Assembly: GCA_017645985.1 (NCBI GenBank)
Contig: JAGCNK010000182.1
Location: 1-13,512 of the forward strand
Direction: 5' to 3'
From: Bacteroidales bacterium
Lineage (GTDB): Bacteria; Bacteroidota; Bacteroidia; Bacteroidales; UBA3824
Length of the DNA stretch: 13,512 bases
This document shows, one piece after another, positions 1 to 6,246 of the stretch. Numbering within the stretch: the stretch's first letter is position 1; each line of letters opens with the position of its first letter. The notes below the pieces were generated by a model. The model ran no database searches, was not told the origin of the DNA, and worked only from the letters and a program-made list of their open reading frames with translations. A program made the position numbers and the translations under genes.

Positions 1-443
1 ACATCCTTTATGTCGCTCTTGTAGAGCATATTGATAAGCCGCCTAACAAGCACGTTGCCAAAATTGTGAAACGCCCTTTTGTTTTCGGTAAAATAAGTTG
101 ACGACAAGCGGTCGCCGATAACCATATCCGCTTTGTGTTCAAGCACTTGCTCTGCCATTTGTGATGCGTACGACGATGGATAAGTGTCGTCGCCGTCGGT
201 GATGATGTAGCATCGGGCATCAATATCGCGAAACATAGTGCGGAGTACGTTTCCCTTGCCCTGACGAGGTTCTTTGCGCACAATTGCTCCGGCTGCTTCG
301 GCTTCGGCAATGGTGTTGTCGGTAGAATTGTTGTCGTAAACGTATATTTTGGCAGAGGGAAGGGCGTTTTTGAAGTCTTCCACCACCTTGCGGATTGTGC
401 TCTGCTCGTTGTAGCAGGGGATAAGTACGGCTATGTTGTCCAT
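1..443 (-). CDS. Glycosyltransferase family 2, N-terminal part (truncated by window edge)
   Basis: The visible part is 147 residues, with the C-terminus beyond base 1. The protein begins MDNIAVLIPCYNEQSTI, the usual opening strand of a GT-A fold family 2 glycosyltransferase with its IPCYNE nucleotide-binding motif. It continues with DNNSTDNT near residue 40 and ITDGDDTYP near residue 80, where the acidic cluster takes the place of the metal-binding DxD, then VIGDRL near residue 112. This family transfers a sugar from a nucleotide-sugar to a lipid carrier or glycan at the cytoplasmic face of the membrane. The arrangement most resembles the polyprenyl/dolichyl-phosphate sugar transferase-like branch, but the part that would show C-terminal membrane helices is missing. 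The ATG at 441-443 is chosen because the first beta strand starts immediately after it. A hairpin with a U-tract ends only 8 bases upstream, and I find no TAnnTTTG box between this gene and the one upstream, so expression may depend on read-through. Donor and acceptor cannot be told. Confidence 0.9.
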   Translation of the reverse strand, partial: MDNIAVLIPCYNEQSTIRKVVEDFKNALPSAKIYVYDNNSTDNTIAEAEAAGAIVRKEPRQGKGNVLRTMFRDIDARCYIITDGDDTYPSSYASQMAEQVLEHKADMVIGDRLSSTYFTENKRAFHNFGNVLVRRLINMLYKSDIKD

Positions 444-451
444 ATTTCTAT

Positions 452-481
452 AAAAATCCCCGCGGAAATATCCGCAGGGAT
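452..481 (-). terminator. Rho-independent terminator or leader hairpin between lipoprotein gene and glycosyltransferase
   Basis: On the minus strand an 11-bp stem (481-471 pairs with 466-456) closes a 4-base loop (470-467). It is followed directly by five U residues (456-452, the first of which also closes the stem). The only imperfection is at 461/476, which is a G-U wobble in minus-strand RNA but a C-A mismatch in plus-strand RNA, so the hairpin is built for minus-strand transcripts. It lies 33 bases after the stop of the lipoprotein gene (515-1384) and 8 bases before the glycosyltransferase ATG. It could end the lipoprotein transcript fully, or partly, acting as an attenuator in the leader of the glycosyltransferase. 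Confidence 0.7.
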
Positions 482-514
482 ATGTGTTGTTAAATAATTA
501 TCAAGTATGTTGCT

Positions 515-1384
515 CTATTTCAGACCTTTCCATTCGCCTTTGATCTGCTGGCACTGGGTGTAAAACGAAGGACAGTTGTTCATCTTGTAGAGACCTGTGG
601 CTTCGTCGTCTTCAAACATAACTATCTCGCACTGACGTTGGTGGGTGTCCCATCCGCCGCCGATTACGTACATATAGTAAACAGTGCCGTATTTGGGCAT
701 TGTCATTTGTTTGATGCCGTTGGGGCTGCCCTGACATTTGATTGTGTAAGGCTCGGTGGGTGCGTAAGAGTTGGTGCGCACTGCTCCGTCGATAAGGGCG
801 GCGGCAATGTAGCGTTGCGAATATCCGTCGCTTGTGTAGTTGCCGTAACGGTCTTTAAGAATGTTCATCACCGACGAAACATTGTTGGGAGTGTTGATAA
901 GGCGGATGCAGCGTTCGCCTACCGATTTGTCGCGTCCATACATCTCCATTGCCATCACCATCATTGCGGCTGTGCCGTTGATGTGCTTGCCGAGATACTC
1001 TTTGTAGACTTTTTCAAACTCGGTGTAGTCGGAGGGAATGTTGCTGAATGTCACCTCGTTGAAGTCGCTTGTGGTGATCTTGTCGGTTTTGAAATCGCCC
1101 TTGACTTGATAGGTGTGGCTGCCGTAGCGGTAAACGTCGCCGTCCATACCAGCCTGAACGTTTGGCTGGGCCGAGGATTCTGGTGCCGACTGTACCGACA
1201 CTGAGCCGTTTGAAGCTGGACTTGACTCTTGGGTCTGGATTTCGAGGTTGTCGGTATTGCCCGAAAGCATAGTGGCTTTGGTGTCGCCGCCGTCTGAACT
1301 GCTTTGTCCGCCATTGCACGACAAAAGCGCTGTGCCACTGACTATTGCAGCGGCAAGGATTGAATTAAAGATTATTTTTTTCAT
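515..1384 (-). CDS. Putative lipoprotein of unknown function (289 aa)
   Basis: The protein starts MKKIIFNSILAAAIVSG and has a signal-peptidase-II type sequence ending in LLSC, so Cys23 is the probable lipidated residue. A low-complexity Ser/Gly/Gln/Asp linker follows (about 24-80), as expected for a tether between membrane and folded domain. The folded part (about 84-289) has a beta-rich start (YRYGSHTYQVKGDF), a helical middle with MMVMAMEMYGRDKSVGERC, and a C-terminal beta region with YYMYVIGGGWDTHQRQCEIVMF. It holds four Cys in the last 130 residues, which could form disulfides in the periplasm. I do not recognise the family with certainty and assign no function. The ATG at 1384 is supported by the signal peptide and by a perfect -7 box about 35 bases upstream. 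A hairpin terminator follows the stop codon. The long open frame on the opposite strand (638-1204) is judged a shadow. Confidence 0.85.
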   Translation of the reverse strand: MKKIIFNSILAAAIVSGTALLSCNGGQSSSDGGDTKATMLSGNTDNLEIQTQESSPASNGSVSVQSAPESSAQPNVQAGMDGDVYRYGSHTYQVKGDFKTDKITTSDFNEVTFSNIPSDYTEFEKVYKEYLGKHINGTAAMMVMAMEMYGRDKSVGERCIRLINTPNNVSSVMNILKDRYGNYTSDGYSQRYIAAALIDGAVRTNSYAPTEPYTIKCQGSPNGIKQMTMPKYGTVYYMYVIGGGWDTHQRQCEIVMFEDDEATGLYKMNNCPSFYTQCQQIKGEWKGLK

Positions 1385-1419
1385 ATAATAAAAGTTTATA
1401 AAAGTTAGAATATATGCTG

Positions 1420-1427
1420 CAAAGGTA
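1420..1427 (-). promoter_or_regulatory. Bacteroidota -7 box driving the 515-1384 lipoprotein gene
   Basis: The minus strand reads TACCTTTG, an exact match to the TAnnTTTG -7 consensus of the Bacteroidota primary sigma factor. Transcription would start near 1414, giving a leader of about 30 bases before the ATG at 1384. No good -33 TTTG is visible; the nearest is a weak TTTTCG at about 1448-1453. The place where the -33 contact should lie falls on the -7 box of the divergent gene. Confidence 0.65.
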
Positions 1428-1439
1428 AAAAATAGTTTT

Positions 1440-1447
1440 TAATTTTG
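1440..1447 (+). promoter_or_regulatory. Bacteroidota -7 box driving the DUF2807-like lipoprotein/barrel gene pair
   Basis: The plus strand reads TAATTTTG, an exact match to TAnnTTTG. Transcription would begin near 1453, about 20 bases before the ATG at 1474. It is separated by only 12 bases from the divergent -7 box on the other strand. The upstream -33 region is a poor match. Confidence 0.65.
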
Positions 1448-1473
1448 CGAAAATTTTTTTTCAACTATTGACC

Positions 1474-2214
1474 ATGAGATCACGTTTTTTTGGATTGATT
1501 ATTTCTTTGGCGGCGCTATGCGGCTGCGACAATCCCAATGCTCCCGATTTTTTTAAGAGCGTGGGTGATGAAGTTACTGACACAACCTTTTTTGACGATT
1601 TTGTAACACTTTATAATATCGACAACTCGTTTGACATCAGTATTGTGAAAGATACAGTAGATTACGCTGTTGTTACCTGTGGCAAAAACCTGATAGACAA
1701 GGTTAAAGCCGATTGGACAGAACCTCACGCCATCTCTTTTACCAATGGCAACGAATATCCCATCGTGCGCAACTACGATGGTGTTCCCAAGGCGGAGCTG
1801 CATTACACATATCCAGGACTGAATATCTATCTTAATGCATCGTGCAAGGTTCATTCGCAGGATTCTGTGGATCTTTGCCGCATCGTATTTACCGACCGTG
1901 CAGGCAATCTCGACCTTATTACCAATGCCAACGATTTTTGTCTGGAGGTCTGGTTCGGCACTGGAACTTTCAATGTGAGAGGACGTTCGGAGATTTTTCG
2001 TTGCGAACCACGTTATTCGTCTATTATCGACGCAAGCCAACTGTCTGTAAAAAAGGCTTTTATCAACCAGTTCAGCACCGGCGATGTGTTTGTTAACCCT
2101 ACCGACTCGCTTATAGCCAAGATTTTTTGGACTGGCGATATTGTTTATAAAGGAAATCCCGCTGTCAAACTTTTAGAAAATCCCGGAAAAGGCGGGCTGA
2201 TCAATAAGCAATGA
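1474..2214 (+). CDS. Lipoprotein with head-GIN (DUF2807)-like domain (246 aa)
   Basis: The signal peptide MRSRFFGLIISLAALCGC ends in a lipobox-like LCGC, so Cys18 is the probable lipid anchor. The mature part begins with a strand motif, FDISIVKDTVDYAVVTCGKN, resembling the start of the DUF2807 (putative auto-transporter adhesin, head GIN) domain. It ends with repeated short strands GTGTFNVRG, FINQFSTGDVFVN and KIFWTGDIVYKGNP, the stacked 'sGsGdv' pattern and terminal 'GdivYkGnP' motif of that family. DUF2807 proteins are exported beta-solenoids common in Bacteroidota; their function is not settled. I prefer the ATG at 1474 to the in-frame TTG at 1468 because it starts the signal peptide directly. 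The stop overlaps the start of the next gene (ATGA at 2211-2214), so the two are probably translationally coupled and act together in the envelope. The domain call rests on motif pattern only. Confidence 0.8.
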   Translation: MRSRFFGLIISLAALCGCDNPNAPDFFKSVGDEVTDTTFFDDFVTLYNIDNSFDISIVKDTVDYAVVTCGKNLIDKVKADWTEPHAISFTNGNEYPIVRNYDGVPKAELHYTYPGLNIYLNASCKVHSQDSVDLCRIVFTDRAGNLDLITNANDFCLEVWFGTGTFNVRGRSEIFRCEPRYSSIIDASQLSVKKAFINQFSTGDVFVNPTDSLIAKIFWTGDIVYKGNPAVKLLENPGKGGLINKQ

Positions 2215-3320
2215 AACGTTTTGTAGCATTATTTATATTATCGGCAATTGCAATGTCATTTGCCGCTAAGTTGCAGGCTGCCGACACTTTGCGCACCAAA
2301 CTGCCTCGCAATAAATATCTTTCGCTCCGTTATCTTCACGGACCAGTGTACGACCACAGGCAGCTGTCGGGCGTGTTAGACTTCCGTGCAGGCGACGGTA
2401 TTGGCGCCGAATACCTTGTGGAGACCGACGGCAGCCGTGCTTGGGAAAACGATTACGGACTTCCACGTTTGGGAGCCGCTGTGTATTACGAAAACTTTCA
2501 TTACAGCGTGCTCGGACATGCACTGTCTAGCGCAATGATAGCCGAGTTTCCGATTGTGAAGAAGCGTTTCTTCGGTATGGATCTGCGTTTCCTCGCTGGT
2601 GTGGCGTATCTGACCAAGAAATTCGACAGCGAGAGCAATCCCGAAAACCTGCTTATAGGTTCGCGCTTTTCGGCGTTTTTTGTGTTCGGACCTCAGTTAG
2701 AGTTCTTCGCAAACCGTCCGCAGAGGCTGTTGGCAGGATTCAACTTTGTGCATTACAGCAACGGTGCGTTGAAGATGCCAAATCTCGGACTCAACCTGAT
2801 GCAGTGGCACATAGGCGTTCAGGGTAGGATACGAGAGGAGAAGCCTAAGTTTACCGGCGAACCCCGTCAGACAATTGTGCAAAACAAGTGGCAGAAATAC
2901 TTTACCGCAGCGTTTGGCGTGCGTGAGAACCAGCAGCCCGAAGGTCCAAAATACTTCATATTGTCCACAACCACAGGCGTTTACCGTACACTTGGCAAAC
3001 GCACCCGCGCGGGCATAGGTATCGACTTTTTCCGCGACGCTTCGGAGCTTACCAGGCTTGGCAATTTCGGCGTGGAGCATTACGACTTCAGTCCCTACTT
3101 GCTTGGTATGCACTTAGCCTACGGATTTTGTTTCGGACGCACCTCCGCCACGTTGCATTTCGGCGGATTCCTTTTCAACGAGATTTACGACGGAGCTGCC
3201 ATCTACGACCGTGTGGTAATCAATTACAACATAACCACGCACATTATGGCAAACCTCGGACTCCGCACATACTTTATGCGTGCAGAGTACATCGAGTGGG
3301 GTGTGGGATATATCTTCTGA
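2211..3320 (+). CDS. Outer-membrane acyloxyacyl hydrolase / PagL-like barrel protein (369 aa)
   Basis: A type I signal peptide (cleavage likely after LQA, residue 23) is followed by alternating amphipathic strands. The protein ends in aromatic WGVGYIF, the C-terminal Phe being a typical outer-membrane barrel insertion signal. Residues 179-195 contain VHYSNGALKMPNLGLN, which matches the PagL/acyloxyacyl hydrolase active-site segment: His181 and Ser183 correspond to the catalytic His and Ser of PagL. PagL removes the 3-O-linked acyl chain of lipid A, so a role in LPS or outer-membrane lipid remodelling is plausible. Two points are odd. The residue 12 positions after the Ser, where PagL has its third catalytic residue Glu, is Asn195. 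The protein is also about twice the length of PagL, with a second beta-rich half (about 225-369) that may enlarge the barrel. The gene overlaps the upstream lipoprotein gene by 4 bases, and its stop abuts that of the convergent gene. Function is a family-based inference. Confidence 0.75.
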   Translation: MKRFVALFILSAIAMSFAAKLQAADTLRTKLPRNKYLSLRYLHGPVYDHRQLSGVLDFRAGDGIGAEYLVETDGSRAWENDYGLPRLGAAVYYENFHYSVLGHALSSAMIAEFPIVKKRFFGMDLRFLAGVAYLTKKFDSESNPENLLIGSRFSAFFVFGPQLEFFANRPQRLLAGFNFVHYSNGALKMPNLGLNLMQWHIGVQGRIREEKPKFTGEPRQTIVQNKWQKYFTAAFGVRENQQPEGPKYFILSTTTGVYRTLGKRTRAGIGIDFFRDASELTRLGNFGVEHYDFSPYLLGMHLAYGFCFGRTSATLHFGGFLFNEIYDGAAIYDRVVINYNITTHIMANLGLRTYFMRAEYIEWGVGYIF

Positions 3321-6143
3321 TTATTTGTTGGCGTTGGCTATGCCGTTGTACACTGCCTGATTGATCAACTTTCTGATTCGGTACTTGTTAAGGTTCTGAT
3401 TCTTTTCGTCGGGGTACACACGGTTGCTCAAGAATACTATCACAATCTCGTTTTCAGGGTCTACCCATGCGCAAGTGCCTGTGAATCCTGTATGTCCGAA
3501 TGTCTTAACCGACGCGCTGTCGGCACAATATGCCGATGGATACATATCGAAACCTAACGCGCGACCTGTCTTTGGCTGCTTGGTGGTGAACTGCTTAATG
3601 GCGTCGGGCTCAAGATATTTGGTGCGTCCGTAAGTGCCTTTGTTCAAGACCATTTGAAACAACACTCCGAGGTCTTTGGCTGTGGAAAAAATGCCGGCGT
3701 TGCCCGACACTCCGCCCAGAATCTCAGCCGAGGGGTCGTGAACGTCGCCTTGCAGAATCTCTCCTGTCCAGAGGTTGGGAGCTGTGGGTGCGAACAGGCT
3801 CTTGTCGTAGTAACGTGTTGGATTGTAATGAGTTCGATACATTCCAAGAGGTTTGTAAAAGTTCTTTTGTAGAAAGTCGTCGGCATTGGTTCCGAGCATC
3901 TCCTCAGCCATCTTTTGCAGCAGAATCATATTGATGTCGCTGTATTTGTACTCCTTTTTTTCCTCAACCGACAGACGTCGTGTGAAAATATCCACCGAAT
4001 CGCGCCAAACGTTTTTGAGCCAGAGGTTTTCGCAAATCTTGGTTTCCGCCACGCGCTTGGTGTATTTTTCGGTGAAGAACTCGTCAAACGCCTGTTGTTT
4101 AAGGTCGTCGGCGCTTATGCGCTCCACTTTCACCCCTGCGTCTTTGAGCATACGCCGCTTGGTAGAACGGTAGTAAAGAATCTTGGTAAACGGCAGGTAA
4201 GGATAGATGCCGCTCTTGTGCTCGAGCAGCAGCCTTACGGGAACGCCGAAAATGGTGCGTTCGGGAATGCCGCGCAAGAAAGTGGTGTCGGTATTGTCGT
4301 TGGGATTGATGATTGTGTCGGCGGGAAGGTGGGTCCAGTCGATGGTGGTGTCGCGGAAATATTCGCCTATGTTCTTGTCGAGGTCGAGCATCTTCTTGCC
4401 CGAAAGGTGCATCATAATGATGGTGGCAGCGGTGATTTTGGTGAGCGACGCTATGTCGTACATAGTGTTGGTGGTAACTGCCTGCGATGTGGTGTCGTAG
4501 GTGTAATGTCCGTAACCCTTGTTGATGAGGATTTTGCCTTTGTATGCCGCAAACACCTGGCAGCCGGGAAAACAGTTTTTGCTGATAGCCATATTGATGA
4601 TGGAATCAATTGTGTCGCAGTAGCTTGGATTGAAACCTGCAATGTTGAGCGGCAGCGTTTGCAGACGGCACACTTCGATTTTTTTGCCAGTGCCAGCCTT
4701 GATGTCGTGAGCCAGCTGCACGGGGGCGCGTCCGTTAACCTCCAAGCTGCCGAACAGAGCCTGTGCCGCAAATTTTCCAGAGGCAAAACCGTTGCCGTAA
4801 ACCTGTAACAATGAGGAACTTTTGATTTTGTCGAGGTTGTCGGTGTTGCCAAAGTTGATAACGCACGAATGGTTGTTGCGTGTAGCGTTGTTGATTTGTG
4901 TTATCACCTTGATGTCGGTAAGCTTGTCGTTTATCAGTATTACGAGGTCTTTGTTGTAGGTCTTTTTGAGAGCCTTCTGCACAGCTTCAAAGTTGTTGTC
5001 CACATACTGCATATTGGCGTCGCAGTAGTTGTATTTTTCTGATACAAAGCCTTTTAGGTACGTTCCGCCAATCTGTACTATTTTTAGCTTGGTAACGTCC
5101 TTTACAGGAAGGAATCCGAATGTATTGTAAATACAAGTGTTAGAGCCGGTTATGGCTTTCCAAGCAGCAAGTCTGGTTTGCAAGTTGCGTTCGGGACGTT
5201 GCGGATGGTTCTCGTCGATCCAGTATTTGAGTTTTACTATCTTATATGCTTTTAAATCAATGATTTTGCGCAATCTTTTGTTTTTCTTCAAAACTTGCTC
5301 CACGGTTTTAAGAAAGAGGTGCGGGTCGAAAGATCCCGTGATGATGTCTGCGTTGGAGGCTATGGTGCTGATAATCTCGTCGGCACGGTCGATATGCTTG
5401 AATGTGAGCGCATTGTCGGGATATTCGGTGTTGAATTGGCTTTTGAGACGTTTGCCGAGTGTGGCCAACGAGTCGATTGATTTCTTAACAAATGTGCGTC
5501 GTGCACGGTCGGTGATTTGGTCGGTAGATGATTGAATCACAACGGTTATGCCGTTCTGCCAGAAAGCCTCGATGGCGGTGCGTGCCTGGGCAGTTTTGGC
5601 GAAGAGTTCCTTGTCGGTGGTGCGTGCGTTGATAGAGCTGAAGTCGGCAAAAAATCCCTTCACCGCTGTCACACCTGCCTTTGCAAGCGAGTCGGAGGTC
5701 TGTTCCGCCCAAATTCTGAACAGTGCGGTGTCGCGTGTGGTGAGCACAGCTATATGGTTCATATACACCGGCAGGTCGTTGAACGGCTTGTTGATTTCGG
5801 TGATGACTATCGGCTTGGGCTGGTCGCTGTGGTGGTGATGGTCGTCCGACAGCTGCGCAATCCTTTGACGTAGCTGGTGAAAGCTGTTGGTTGATAGGCT
5901 GATGCCCTGGGGCACGGTCTTGTCGAATGGTGCTTCGGGATTGTCGTCTTCGTAGATATATAGCTGCATTATTTTCTGCTCCATCGACATCCGGTTAAAC
6001 ACCGTGTCGGGCGAAAGAATAGGGTTGAAGTCGTTGTGAATCTCGTTGTTGCTGCAAAAGGCAAACAGCGCGGCTATCAGCGGCAATATCAAAAGTACAC
6101 GATACAATAATTTGTTTTTCAGAGAATTAACAAGGTTTAGCAT
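3321..6143 (-). CDS. GH3-like/serine beta-lactamase fusion protein with degenerate GH3 half (940 aa)
   Basis: An N-terminal hydrophobic segment ends at Cys30 (LFAFC, a non-ideal lipobox), so the protein is exported and perhaps lipidated. Residues about 44-310 resemble the GH3 N-terminal domain (SPDTVFNRMSMEQKIMQL matches its first helix). Residues about 345-510 resemble the GH3 C-terminal sandwich, including QALFGSLEVNGRAPVQL. However, the KHFPGHG and DSH motifs and the Asp nucleophile region of beta-N-acetylglucosaminidases are not found, so this half is probably inactive as a glycosidase. Residues about 525-935 are a class C beta-lactamase/DD-peptidase-like domain with Ser566-x-x-Lys569 (SLTK), Tyr734-Ser-Asp and His884-Thr-Gly, all three expected motifs. 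Family precedent suggests a role in peptidoglycan recycling or ester/amide hydrolysis; the substrate is unknown. A DDHHHH cluster sits at 100-105. The gene lies 103 bases downstream of queA on the same strand; I see no clear promoter or terminator in that AT-rich gap. Confidence 0.85.
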   Translation of the reverse strand: MLNLVNSLKNKLLYRVLLILPLIAALFAFCSNNEIHNDFNPILSPDTVFNRMSMEQKIMQLYIYEDDNPEAPFDKTVPQGISLSTNSFHQLRQRIAQLSDDHHHHSDQPKPIVITEINKPFNDLPVYMNHIAVLTTRDTALFRIWAEQTSDSLAKAGVTAVKGFFADFSSINARTTDKELFAKTAQARTAIEAFWQNGITVVIQSSTDQITDRARRTFVKKSIDSLATLGKRLKSQFNTEYPDNALTFKHIDRADEIISTIASNADIITGSFDPHLFLKTVEQVLKKNKRLRKIIDLKAYKIVKLKYWIDENHPQRPERNLQTRLAAWKAITGSNTCIYNTFGFLPVKDVTKLKIVQIGGTYLKGFVSEKYNYCDANMQYVDNNFEAVQKALKKTYNKDLVILINDKLTDIKVITQINNATRNNHSCVINFGNTDNLDKIKSSSLLQVYGNGFASGKFAAQALFGSLEVNGRAPVQLAHDIKAGTGKKIEVCRLQTLPLNIAGFNPSYCDTIDSIINMAISKNCFPGCQVFAAYKGKILINKGYGHYTYDTTSQAVTTNTMYDIASLTKITAATIIMMHLSGKKMLDLDKNIGEYFRDTTIDWTHLPADTIINPNDNTDTTFLRGIPERTIFGVPVRLLLEHKSGIYPYLPFTKILYYRSTKRRMLKDAGVKVERISADDLKQQAFDEFFTEKYTKRVAETKICENLWLKNVWRDSVDIFTRRLSVEEKKEYKYSDINMILLQKMAEEMLGTNADDFLQKNFYKPLGMYRTHYNPTRYYDKSLFAPTAPNLWTGEILQGDVHDPSAEILGGVSGNAGIFSTAKDLGVLFQMVLNKGTYGRTKYLEPDAIKQFTTKQPKTGRALGFDMYPSAYCADSASVKTFGHTGFTGTCAWVDPENEIVIVFLSNRVYPDEKNQNLNKYRIRKLINQAVYNGIANANK

Positions 6144-6246
6144 TTTTCTTTATTATAAAATAATTTCTTTATTTATTGGGGAATAAATATACTGAATGTT
6201 TTACAAAAAGAATACCGTTTCAATAAAAAATAACTAACTATTATCA

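Noticed and set aside
8..310. 100-codon minus-strand open frame
   Set aside because: It is another frame of the truncated glycosyltransferase gene, which carries clear GT2 motifs.
638..1204. 188-codon plus-strand open frame opposite the first lipoprotein gene
   Set aside because: Begins with a non-ATG start, Cys/Val/His-rich mirror composition, no promoter or recognisable domain; the minus-strand gene has a proper signal peptide and promoter.
1468..1473. TTG start for the DUF2807-like lipoprotein
   Set aside because: The ATG two codons later opens the signal peptide directly and needs no rare start codon.
3915..4808. 297-codon open frame on the plus strand
   Set aside because: It lies wholly antisense to the GH3/beta-lactamase gene, is rich in Val/Cys/Arg/His as complements of common GAC/AAC/GTG codons are, has no signal, domain or promoter, and is best explained by codon bias.
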